This document shows positions 55,610-62,902 of a stretch of 64,000 bases of DNA, in pieces. How positions within the stretch are numbered: the stretch's first letter is position 1; the number at the start of each line of letters is the position of its first letter. The position numbers were made by a program, and so were the translations under genes. The stretch spans positions 251,206-315,205 of the forward strand of contig KL370803.1 in the NCBI GenBank assembly GCA_000701625.1, in the 5' to 3' direction. The DNA is from Lachnospiraceae bacterium MC2017 (lineage in GTDB: Bacteria; Bacillota; Clostridia; Lachnospirales; Lachnospiraceae). The notes under the pieces are model-generated. The model made no database searches and was not told where the DNA came from. It saw only the letters and a list, made by a program, of their open reading frames with translations.

Positions 55610-57004
55610 TCATGAAGCTTTATTGTTTCTCAGCACCTTAAGCAAAACAGTATCATTTGCTGCAGACTCCGGATTATCACGCATTACTATCTTGAATTCA
55701 TCAAAGCCCTGTTTAAAGGCATTTACTACCTCAGGAGAAAATTGTGTACCGGATCCATCAACTATTTCTTTATAAGAACTATTTACATCCCACGCATCCT
55801 TATAGCAACGCTTACTTGTCAGTGCATCAAAAACATCTGCAACCGATACGATCTGAGCCTCGAGCGATATCTCATTTTTCGACAATCCATAAAGATATCC
55901 CTTGCCGTCCCATCGCTCATGGTGCTCCTTCGCAATATTACGCGCCGCAAACATAATCTCACCCTGCGCATTGCTCAATATCTTATCACCATATGCAACA
56001 TGGAGTTTCATCGCTTCACGCTCTTCATAAGTAAAACGCCCTTTTTTCTCCAATATTTCATTAGGTACAAGAATTTTTCCCACATCATGCATCATAGATG
56101 CAATTTTTATAATATGAACTTCATCATCCGGCAGTCCAAGTTTCCTTGCAAGTATCTCACTATAAAGAGCTACTCTCTTAACATGACCGCCTGATTCACC
56201 CGATTTATTCTCAAGGATTTCCGCAAAAGCTGCTATCACGCTCTCCTGCGAATCAAGCATTTTCTGTTTTCCATTGAGAAGCATCTTATCTGCATCATGA
56301 ATCGCTTTATTAAGCTGATCATTTTCAACAGATGTATTAACTCCTTTGATCAGCTGTTTCACAGAGAAAAAATAAGCACATATACCTGCAACAGCGCAAA
56401 CATGAACAACTATAAGCGCCCTATCCCTAACTTCCGGCCGAAACGCACTTATGTATATAAACGATCCAGAATTATAAAGAAGTGTAGCAATCGTAATAAC
56501 ATACATCCATATAGAAACAGACATTGTATTTACATTATTATCATTGCCAAGATTAATTATAAGTTGTTCAAAATCCTTATGCTTATAAAGATAGCAAAGC
56601 GCGGAAAAAATAAGCATAGCTACATTGACAACTATTATGTCTTCTCCGCCGATAGCATCTACAAAACTTCCAATAGTCGTTAAACTGCACAAAACAATTA
56701 ACGCTTCAACGTAAGTACGAATACCGTAGATTTTCTGGTAAAAAAGCACAACCAAAGGAATCATGATCATTGCCAGAACCGTTAGATAAAAGAAACCGGC
56801 AATCGGCGAAAACGGTATCATACCACTCTCTACAATTTTGATCGTTCCATGTGTAAATAATCTAATTAAAATCTGACCTGAAAAAAATCCTGCAAATAAA
56901 ACTTTTATATATCGAAAAGGACTTTTACTATATTTAAGAAAATAATGCCACGTAACAAGTATATAGACCAAAAATGAAGCTGCAATGATACTAAAACTTA
57001 ACAT
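55610..57004 (-). CDS. Membrane HD-GYP-type phosphodiesterase (GYL variant)
   Basis: A 464-residue protein with six to seven membrane helices (about residues 1-225), a short linker and an HD-GYP domain (about 255-440). The metal residues are present: GGHVKRVALYSEILARKLG, SMMHDVGKILVPNEIL, AKEHHERWDGKGYLYGL and VSVADVFDALTSKR. The GYP motif reads GYL. It should hydrolyse c-di-GMP, the opposite of the GGDEF protein at 24517-26289, but the changed proline makes this uncertain. AGGATAGGAT precedes the ATG. A hairpin ATCACC-GCA-GGTGAT lies in its leader (57031-57045). Confidence 0.88.
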   Translation of the reverse strand: MLSFSIIAASFLVYILVTWHYFLKYSKSPFRYIKVLFAGFFSGQILIRLFTHGTIKIVESGMIPFSPIAGFFYLTVLAMIMIPLVVLFYQKIYGIRTYVEALIVLCSLTTIGSFVDAIGGEDIIVVNVAMLIFSALCYLYKHKDFEQLIINLGNDNNVNTMSVSIWMYVITIATLLYNSGSFIYISAFRPEVRDRALIVVHVCAVAGICAYFFSVKQLIKGVNTSVENDQLNKAIHDADKMLLNGKQKMLDSQESVIAAFAEILENKSGESGGHVKRVALYSEILARKLGLPDDEVHIIKIASMMHDVGKILVPNEILEKKGRFTYEEREAMKLHVAYGDKILSNAQGEIMFAARNIAKEHHERWDGKGYLYGLSKNEISLEAQIVSVADVFDALTSKRCYKDAWDVNSSYKEIVDGSGTQFSPEVVNAFKQGFDEFKIVMRDNPESAANDTVLLKVLRNNKAS

Positions 57005-57527
57005 ATCCTATCCTTTTCTAAACACACTAAATCACCTGCGGTGATGGACAACCCCTTATGCGATGTTCCCCCGCCACTTACGAAGCACAATCAGAATTTT
57101 AACTTTTGCCTCCATCATCATGTTAATAAAAGATTAATAAAAAATAAACATTTTGTCATGTTCTTTTCGAAGTACTTTGTATACAATCTTAAAGAAAGGA
57201 TTTCCAGTTTCCCATCTCCTTCACGTTTTCCACCGTTTTCCTTTTAAAGATATTTTCTCCATCATTAGTTCCACAGCGCCGGGAAAAATTTCGTAAAAAA
57301 TTTTACTTATCGTTTAAATTTTCGTAACAATTCTCCGGGAATTAGCCTAATAAGCATATTTGTAGAAACACATACACACAATTTGATGCGCCAAAGCGTT
57401 AGTGTATGATCATTTAAGGTTGAACCAAGTTTTTGTTTGTATTATTATGATGCTGGAATAAAGAATCCGACTTTGTCGGATTCTCCGCTAAAAAAAATAA
57501 AATGCAGAAAAGAAAGGAGGCTGCGTA
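57005..57527. promoter_or_regulatory. Long spacer between the HD-GYP-type and HPr-like genes
   Basis: 523 bases without a credible gene. The side near 57005 is the leader of the HD-GYP-type gene and has a perfect six-base hairpin (57031-57036 with 57040-57045) and G-rich stretches on the minus strand; the core of c-di-GMP riboswitch classes could not be matched. The middle is AT-rich. The right side holds the second copy of the palindromic repeat. Confidence 0.5.
57456..57484 (+). repeat. Palindromic repeat copy 2, in the leader of the HPr-like gene
   Basis: A 10-base perfect stem AGAATCCGAC (57462-57471) with GTCGGATTCT (57475-57484) and a TTT loop. Bases 57456-57481 are identical to 21972-21997. 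Here the stem is longer than in the other copy, and the element stands 43 bases before the HPr-like start codon. Confidence 0.7.
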
Positions 57528-57767
57528 ATGATAGATATACCGGTATTACTTAAAGATAGAAAGCAAATCGAAAAGTTTGTTCAGATTAATAAAAAACTGG
57601 ACTGCCAGGTTGATGTAAGCGACGGTCATATTTATATAAACGGAAAATCTATTATCGGTCTTTTAGCTCTGAGTCTTTTCGATCCTATTCATGTTTACCT
57701 TATCGGTGATGACAACAACATTTCCAGAATTTTAGATGCGTATAAGGCTAATGACCTTATCGCCTAG
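57528..57767 (+). CDS. HPr-like protein without the phosphohistidine site
   Basis: A 79-residue protein with the HPr fold: GHIYINGKSIIGLLALSLFDPIHVYLIGDD matches the region around Ser46 of HPr (NGKSIMGLMSL). The GIHARPA segment with the active histidine is missing; the corresponding part reads LLKDRKQIEKFVQINKKL. It could therefore not carry phosphate from PEP, but the serine in KSIIG could be a target of HPr kinase, as in Crh-like regulators. AAAGGAGG precedes the ATG by seven bases. It is a single gene, followed by the two candidate small RNAs. Confidence 0.82.
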   Translation: MIDIPVLLKDRKQIEKFVQINKKLDCQVDVSDGHIYINGKSIIGLLALSLFDPIHVYLIGDDNNISRILDAYKANDLIA

Positions 57768-57804
57768 GTATTGAGTGACGCATTTCTTATTTTTATTAAT
57801 TTGC

Positions 57805-57833
57805 TTGACAATTACTCTTCTATGAGTTAATAT
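57805..57833 (+). promoter_or_regulatory. Promoter of candidate small RNA 1
   Basis: TTGACA (57805-57810), 17 bases, TAATAT (57828-57833). The -35 is perfect. Transcription should start near 57840, in a stretch without any open frame. Confidence 0.75.
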
Positions 57834-57839
57834 AATATC

Positions 57840-57970
57840 AACTTAAGAGAAGATAAGTGAAGGAGAGGCGGCGAGAGCTTCACCAAACAGTAGCTTATTG
57901 GATCGGTCAAAAGGATTGACGTAGAGACGGCGGCGAGAGCTTCACCTTATCGAATCAATCCTTTTTTCTT
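57840..57970 (+). ncRNA. Candidate small RNA 1 with duplicated 18-base motif
   Basis: About 130 bases between a strong promoter and a strong terminator, without an open frame. It holds two exact copies of GGCGGCGAGAGCTTCACC, at 57867-57884 and 57929-57946. The first is in a hairpin closed by GTGAAG/CTTCAC, with the GGCGGCGAGAG part in the loop. The second lies inside the long terminator stem AAAAGGATTGA (57909-57919) / TCAATCCTTTT (57955-57965), followed by TTCTT. GTCAA (57906-57910) can pair with TTGAC (57916-57920) instead and would compete with the terminator. I do not recognise the family. It may be a regulatory RNA or a riboswitch-like leader whose target is RNA 2. Confidence 0.65.
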
Positions 57971-57986
57971 GTATAAAATTTTGTGC

Positions 57987-58015
57987 TTGTCGTATCTCAT
58001 TTTATTTTGTATTAT
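57987..58015 (+). promoter_or_regulatory. Promoter of candidate small RNA 2
   Basis: TTGTCG (57987-57992), 17 bases, TATTAT (58010-58015). The -10 fits 5 of 6 and the -35 fits 4 of 6. It lies just after the terminator of RNA 1 and would start transcription near 58022. Confidence 0.6.
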
Positions 58016-58021
58016 GAACAC

Positions 58022-58136
58022 ATAAAACATAGTTGATATTCAAGAGGCTTTAATAGTCTTCTTGAGTGGAATGGATGGCTTCTACATTGAGGGGGCAACG
58101 CCTCCCATATCGTGACCCATCCTTTCATTTATCATA
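58022..58136 (+). ncRNA. Candidate small RNA 2
   Basis: About 115 bases with no open frame. It can form a 5' hairpin (CAAGAGG with CTTCTTG), then an inner stem GGGGGC/GCCTCC around AAC, enclosed by GGATGG/CCATCC with extra pairs GAA/TTC beyond one mismatch, followed by TTTCATTTATC. This last structure looks like a terminator joined to a conserved domain. I do not recognise the family. The element stands before the bidirectional terminator at 58139-58171, which gives a second stop. Confidence 0.55.
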
Positions 58137-58138
58137 TT

Positions 58139-58171
58139 GAAAGGCACTCGTATCGTAAACGAGTGCCTTTC
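58139..58171. terminator. Bidirectional terminator between small RNA 2 and the asparaginase gene
   Basis: A 13-base perfect stem GAAAGGCACTCGT (58139-58151) with ACGAGTGCCTTTC (58159-58171) and a seven-base loop. It ends 21 bases after the asparaginase stop on the minus strand. T tracts are short on both sides (CTTTCTTG / CTTTCAATATG), so strength is moderate. Confidence 0.75.
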
Positions 58172-58192
58172 TTGCTGAATATCCAAATAGTT

Positions 58193-59194
58193 TTATTGTG
58201 GAATCGTTACTTCTCCGCAGAGACTCACCGAAAAATAATCCCGTATCTCATCCGGTTCTTCTGTTTTTCCCAAAACCCACATAAGTTTTGTTAGTGCAGC
58301 TTCAGAAGTCATATCAAAAGCCTGCATAACCCCATTTTCCAAAGATTTTAATCCTGTCTCATATACGCTAAGGTTACTTCCCTCAAACCTGCACTGAGTT
58401 CCTACAACCACAGTCATACCGTTTTTTACCAATTCTCCAAGAGAAGAAATAAAATCATGCTTCAGAAAAGGCATGCCTCCTAACCCATATGCTTCTATAT
58501 ATAATCCCTTGTAACCCTGCTCATATATACTCTTCAACATCGTCCTATGGATTCCGGGAAACATTTTCAACATAAATACTTTATCTGAAAAGGTATTCTG
58601 TAATTTATATACACCGCTTTTATGGGGAATAGCTTTATCATCCAAAACCATTCCCAACGAACTGATACGTGCACAATAAGGATGATTAATACTGTCAAAC
58701 GCATCAAACGAAGTAGATCTAACCTTTGATGCCCTGCATCCCAAAATCACCTTTCTGTTAAAAGCAACATAGACACCAGGCTTTCCACATGCTGCCATAT
58801 GTATCGCACATCTGCAGTTTTCCATTGCATCAGCAATAGGATTACCCATAGACAACTGAGATCCTGTAATGACCACAGGAATATTAATGTTTTGAAGCAT
58901 AAATGACAGCATAGATGAAGTATATGCCATCGTATCTGTTCCATGTATAACGACAACACCGTCACACTTTCCACGAACCTCATCTATTTTCGAAGCCAGC
59001 ATAGCCCAGTCTTCCGGAAAAATATTTGCACTGTCCAGTGCACATATATCCATCATTTCAAGTTCCGTATCACCAGAAACAATATGCAGTTCTTTCTGAA
59101 TATTCTCAGTTGTAAGTCCCGGCGCAAGTCCATTTTCCTTCATTACGGAAGACAGCGTTCCTCCGGTATTCAAAATAATTATCTTCTTTCCCAT
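58193..59194 (-). CDS. L-asparaginase, type I
   Basis: About 333 residues from the ATG at 59194 (MGKKIIILNTGGTLSS), where the family starts. A GTG at 59227, preceded by AAAGG, would add 11 residues and cannot be excluded. It hydrolyses asparagine to aspartate and ammonia. The first catalytic threonine is in LNTGGTLSS and the second with its aspartate in VVVIHGTDTMAYTSSML; the lysine site is seen in VYVAFNRKVILGCRASKVRS. The length and absence of a signal peptide fit the cytoplasmic type I. A 24-base palindrome covers the 5' end. The ABC amino acid transporter genes lie upstream on the same strand. Confidence 0.93.
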   Translation of the reverse strand: MGKKIIILNTGGTLSSVMKENGLAPGLTTENIQKELHIVSGDTELEMMDICALDSANIFPEDWAMLASKIDEVRGKCDGVVVIHGTDTMAYTSSMLSFMLQNINIPVVITGSQLSMGNPIADAMENCRCAIHMAACGKPGVYVAFNRKVILGCRASKVRSTSFDAFDSINHPYCARISSLGMVLDDKAIPHKSGVYKLQNTFSDKVFMLKMFPGIHRTMLKSIYEQGYKGLYIEAYGLGGMPFLKHDFISSLGELVKNGMTVVVGTQCRFEGSNLSVYETGLKSLENGVMQAFDMTSEAALTKLMWVLGKTEEPDEIRDYFSVSLCGEVTIPQ

Positions 59195-59206
59195 CAAATA
59201 ATTTAT

Positions 59207-59230
59207 GCTGTGTTCCTTAAGGAACACAGC
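59207..59230. promoter_or_regulatory. 24-base perfect palindrome before the asparaginase
   Basis: Two 12-base arms without spacer, GCTGTGTTCCTT and AAGGAACACAGC. It lies 13 bases before the ATG at 59194 and includes the alternative GTG start. In DNA it could be an operator for a dimeric repressor; in RNA it would make a hairpin close to the start codon. Confidence 0.7.
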
Positions 59231-59305
59231 ACCTTTCTTTTTAATCAGCGAATAATATGATATCGCTATTCCCCTTAAATAGCAAGACCATTGAAAATGA
59301 ACATA

Positions 59306-60013
59306 TTACCCAGCACTCGTACCAAGATAAGCTCTCTTTACATCTTCATTTGAAAGCAGTTCTTTTCCGGTTCCCTGCATGGTCACCCGGCCATTTTCGA
59401 TAACATAAGCATAATCAGCTATCCTAAGTGCCATATTTGCATTTTGTTCCACCAAAAGAACTGTGGTTCCCGCTTTATTCACCTTTTTAATGATCTTAAA
59501 AATATCCTGAACAACAATAGGTGCAAGCCCAAGTGAGGGCTCATCCATCATAATTATAGAAGGATTTGCCATAAGTGCCCGACCAACCGCAAGCATCTGC
59601 TGCTCTCCGCCGGACAACGTACCGGCAAGCTGCCATGACCTCTCTTTAAGTCTGGGAAACAACTTATAAACACGCTCCAAATCTTCCTCCAATGAATCTT
59701 TTCGAAGATATGCACCGATTTTTAGATTTTCCAAAACTGTCTGATCCGGAAAAACATGTCTCCCCTCAGGAACAAGTGTAATGCCATTCTTTACTATTTC
59801 ATCCGTCTTCTTTCCATTCAGAACCTCTTTCCCCCATTTAACAGTTCCTCCTGAACTTTTCACAAGACCTATTATAGAACGAAGTGTGGACGATTTTCCC
59901 GCCCCGTTTGCTCCTACAAGAGTTACTATCTTCGCATCAGGAACATCAAAACTTATATCCCTTACAGCTTCGATTCCCCCGTAATTTATCTTAAGATTTC
60001 TGACTTCAAGCAT
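59306..60013 (-). CDS. livF: Branched-chain amino acid ABC transporter ATPase LivF
   Basis: About 235 residues from the ATG at 60013 (MLEVRNLKINYGGIEAVRD), which has GAGGAGG upstream and overlaps the livG stop by eight bases; the frame itself opens at 60073. Walker A is LVGANGAGKSSTLRSI, the signature is LSGGEQQMLAVGRALM and Walker B is SIIMMDEPSLGLAP. It couples ATP hydrolysis to uptake of leucine, isoleucine and valine through LivH-LivM. It is the last gene of the liv unit; 79 bases or so separate it from the asparaginase. Confidence 0.96.
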   Translation of the reverse strand: MLEVRNLKINYGGIEAVRDISFDVPDAKIVTLVGANGAGKSSTLRSIIGLVKSSGGTVKWGKEVLNGKKTDEIVKNGITLVPEGRHVFPDQTVLENLKIGAYLRKDSLEEDLERVYKLFPRLKERSWQLAGTLSGGEQQMLAVGRALMANPSIIMMDEPSLGLAPIVVQDIFKIIKKVNKAGTTVLLVEQNANMALRIADYAYVIENGRVTMQGTGKELLSNEDVKRAYLGTSAG

Positions 60014-60866
60014 TTTCAACCTCCTCATCCTGAACTCCGAGATATGCTTCGATAACCCTTGGATCATTGGCAACTGTTTCAGGAGAACCTGAAGAGATCA
60101 ACTTACCAAAATCAATGCAGTATATTCTGTCAGAAATTCCAAGTACCAGATTCATATGATGCTCTATGAGAAGAATTGAAAGGTTGTAACGTTTCCTGAT
60201 CATCGTAATGAATTCTGCAAGTTCATCCGTTTCCTGCGGATTCATTCCGGCAGCAGGTTCATCAAGACACAATAATTTCGGTGATGTAGCGAGAGCCCTT
60301 GCTATTTCAAGTCTTCTTTGCAAGCCATATGGGAGACTTCCTGCTTCATAATCCGCAAACTTTTCAAGCCCCTGCTCTTTAAGAAGTTCCAGCGTTTCCT
60401 CCCTCATCCGCTTTTCTTCTTTATAATTCAGCATAAATGTAGCTGATACAGGATTTTGTTTTGCTCTCATGTGCTTTGCTATCAACACATTGTCAAATAC
60501 GCTCTGATTATTAAAAAGTCGTATGTTTTGAAATGTTCTAGCTATTCCGCTTTTTGTTATCTCATCCGGCGTATGACTGATAAAATTAGTATACATACCG
60601 GCATTTTCTCCGGCATACAGCTTTGCCATTTTGCCCCTGGGCATTCCCTCCATTATAGGAGCCCCCATAAACTCAACCAAACCGTTCGTAGGCTGATAAA
60701 CACCTGTGATACAGTTGAAAGCCGTCGTTTTTCCTGCACCATTCGGTCCGATAAGTGCAACTATCTCACCATCATTGACCTCCATAGAGAGGTTATTCAC
60801 TGCAACAACACCGCCAAACTGCATAGTCACATTTTCAAGGCGCAGTACATTTTTCTTATCTCCCAT
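60006..60866 (-). CDS. livG: Branched-chain amino acid ABC transporter ATPase LivG
   Basis: A 286-residue ATPase with Walker A LIGPNGAGKTTAFNCITG, signature SLPYGLQRRLEIARALA and Walker B LLCLDEPAAGMNP. The insert after Walker A (about residues 60-110) and the C-terminal IEAYLGVQDEEVENA are typical of LivG. GAGAGGG precedes the ATG. It follows livM by one base and overlaps livF. Confidence 0.96.
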   Translation of the reverse strand: MGDKKNVLRLENVTMQFGGVVAVNNLSMEVNDGEIVALIGPNGAGKTTAFNCITGVYQPTNGLVEFMGAPIMEGMPRGKMAKLYAGENAGMYTNFISHTPDEITKSGIARTFQNIRLFNNQSVFDNVLIAKHMRAKQNPVSATFMLNYKEEKRMREETLELLKEQGLEKFADYEAGSLPYGLQRRLEIARALATSPKLLCLDEPAAGMNPQETDELAEFITMIRKRYNLSILLIEHHMNLVLGISDRIYCIDFGKLISSGSPETVANDPRVIEAYLGVQDEEVENA

Positions 60867-60867
60867 A

Positions 60868-61989
60868 TTACGCCCTCTCTTCCTGAACTGGTTCTTTCTT
60901 AAATTTTTTCAAGAAAGCAAACAATCTGTCCCATGTGATTTCTTTTGAACCAGTAATGCCATGATTCCAAAAAAGAACCACGATCATCAAAAGAATTGAG
61001 AAAATGACCATCCTAAATCCATTTCTAAGAAATGGTACCTTAGCTGCTCCAAAAGCTGTTCCTGCAAGATTGTTGAAAATATCAGAAAATACATATTCTT
61101 TATCAAGAAATCTGAGCCATTCCTGTGAACCTGTTACAATAAATGCTCCGATAACAGATCCTGACACCGATCCGATGCCGCCGAGAACAACCATGAGCAG
61201 AATATTATAGGTAAGCGCAACTGTAAATGTGCTGGTAACTGCAGAACGCATAAATACTGCCAAAAGTCCTCCTGCAACACCTGCAAATGCACTGGAAACA
61301 ACAAACGAAAGCTGCATTGTCTTAAAAAGATTTACTCCCATCGCCTCTGCTGCTATCTCATCATCCCGAATACCCTTAAATGCACGACCGTAGCTTGATC
61401 GAAGCAAAAGTGTCATAACAACAATACAAACTACGCAGATTAAAACACATTCAAAAATATTTGCAAATGCCGGTATGTTCGATACACCATACGAGGCATT
61501 CGTTATAGTTCCCAGTCCATCCCATCCAAAAATCGCACGGATGATCTCTGAAAATCCAAGTGTAGCGATCGCAAGATAGTCACTCTTTAACCGAAGTACC
61601 GGCCACCCAATGAAATATGCTATCACGCCACATATGATCATTGTTATAAGTAATGCTACCCCAAGCGGCACTCTAATATCATGAAGCCATCCTGCCATTC
61701 CATACAAGTAGTAAATCTGGTCTCTCATTTCAACCGGAATGGTCAGTATACCCGTAACATAAGCCCCTATACACATGAACCCTGCCGTTCCGAGAGAAAA
61801 CTGACCGGTAAATCCAATGATCAGATTCATCGACACAGCTGCGACCGCATAGATACAACTTCTTTCAATTATTGTGATCGCATAAGAATGTGTTACTGAA
61901 TCTCTTTGCAAAACAAACAAATATCCTGCTGTAATAACTATCAAGATCAAAGTCAGGATAAGATTTCTTTTTTTTAACGTTTTATTCAT
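60868..61989 (-). CDS. livM: Branched-chain amino acid ABC transporter permease LivM
   Basis: About 373 residues from the ATG at 61989 (MNKTLKKRNLILTLILIV), which has GGGAGGATCT just upstream; the frame opens at 62031 inside livH. It has about nine helices and the permease motifs GFTGQFSLGTAGFMCIGAYVTG and LRSSYGRAFKGIRDDEIAAEAMGVN (EAA-like loop contacting the ATPases). It pairs with LivH. A gap of 13 bases separates it from livH. Confidence 0.95.
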   Translation of the reverse strand: MNKTLKKRNLILTLILIVITAGYLFVLQRDSVTHSYAITIIERSCIYAVAAVSMNLIIGFTGQFSLGTAGFMCIGAYVTGILTIPVEMRDQIYYLYGMAGWLHDIRVPLGVALLITMIICGVIAYFIGWPVLRLKSDYLAIATLGFSEIIRAIFGWDGLGTITNASYGVSNIPAFANIFECVLICVVCIVVMTLLLRSSYGRAFKGIRDDEIAAEAMGVNLFKTMQLSFVVSSAFAGVAGGLLAVFMRSAVTSTFTVALTYNILLMVVLGGIGSVSGSVIGAFIVTGSQEWLRFLDKEYVFSDIFNNLAGTAFGAAKVPFLRNGFRMVIFSILLMIVVLFWNHGITGSKEITWDRLFAFLKKFKKEPVQEERA

Positions 61990-62002
61990 AGATCCTCCCG
62001 AC

Positions 62003-62884
62003 TCATACTTTTTCAACTGCTTTTTCGCCAAACAATCCTGACGGACGTCCTATTAAAATTATTATCAGCAAAAGAAATGTAAATGCATCACTAAACACTG
62101 AATAACCTGCTGCAGTTATAATAATCTGACAAATACCTACTATAAATCCTCCCACAACTGCTCCGGGGATATTTCCTATACCACCGATAACTGCCGCCAC
62201 AAAACATTTTAGACCCGGTAACGAACCGGAATATGGCTGAACGGTATTTCTGTCTGTGAAATATAATATTGACCCGATTGCTGCCAAAGCGCCACCTATC
62301 ACAAATGTCATTGTAATAATGTTATCAACGCGAATTCCCATTATCCTTGCCGTATCCTGATCTTTACTGCAGGCTCTCATTGCCATTCCGAGTTTTGAAT
62401 GATTTACAAACATCACAAGTAAAAAAGCAAGAACCAATGTCAGGATCGGAGCCAGCAACGTAACTCTTGAAACGCTTACATCCCCAAAAGTATAAACATA
62501 TTTCAAAACAGAAATCTGCGGATAGCTTTGCGGCATCGCAGTAAACAGATAATTTGCAAGATTCTGCAGAAAATAAGAAACTCCTATAGCACTTATCATA
62601 ACGGACATACGTGGTGCATTTCTTAACGGCTTATAAGCAGTTTTTTCGATAAGAACACTCATAAGTACCGTGCCGCCTATAACTAGCGGCACTGATACAA
62701 ACCACGGAAATACTGCTATGGCATAGACCATAAAATAGCCTGCCACCATGAATTCATCTCCATGCGCGAAATTGATCATTCGAAGGATACCGTATACCAT
62801 AGTATAACCAATAGCGATCATGGCATACGCACCACCAAGAGACAGTCCGTTCAACAGCTGCTGAACTAAATAAGATAAAGTCAT
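62003..62884 (-). CDS. livH: Branched-chain amino acid ABC transporter permease LivH
   Basis: A 293-residue permease with about eight helices. It starts MTLSYLVQQLLNGLSLGGAYAMIAIGYTMVYGILRMINFAHGDEFMVAGYF, a LivH hallmark, and has the EAA-like loop SKLGMAMRACSKDQDTARIMGIRVD. GAGGAGAG precedes the ATG. It lies 18 bases after the binding-protein gene. Confidence 0.96.
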   Translation of the reverse strand: MTLSYLVQQLLNGLSLGGAYAMIAIGYTMVYGILRMINFAHGDEFMVAGYFMVYAIAVFPWFVSVPLVIGGTVLMSVLIEKTAYKPLRNAPRMSVMISAIGVSYFLQNLANYLFTAMPQSYPQISVLKYVYTFGDVSVSRVTLLAPILTLVLAFLLVMFVNHSKLGMAMRACSKDQDTARIMGIRVDNIITMTFVIGGALAAIGSILYFTDRNTVQPYSGSLPGLKCFVAAVIGGIGNIPGAVVGGFIVGICQIIITAAGYSVFSDAFTFLLLIIILIGRPSGLFGEKAVEKV

Positions 62885-62902
62885 GAAAACTCTCCTCTGT
62901 AC

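Noticed and set aside
55367-55615. Plus-strand frame of 82 residues
   Set aside because: It overlaps the small minus-strand gene with a ribosome site and the end of the HD-GYP-type gene, has no ribosome site and an unusual composition.
57005-57130. c-di-GMP riboswitch in the leader of the HD-GYP-type gene
   Set aside because: G-rich bases and a hairpin are present, but the conserved aptamer cores of classes I and II could not be matched.
57041-57247. Plus-strand frame of 68 residues in the long spacer
   Set aside because: No ribosome site and no recognisable features; composition is that of the AT-rich spacer.
57840-57970. Two-repeat CRISPR array
   Set aside because: Only two 18-base copies, within hairpins and a terminator, with no cas genes.
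58112-58294. Plus-strand frame of 60 residues near the asparaginase
   Set aside because: It runs across a bidirectional terminator and into the 3' end of the asparaginase; no ribosome site.
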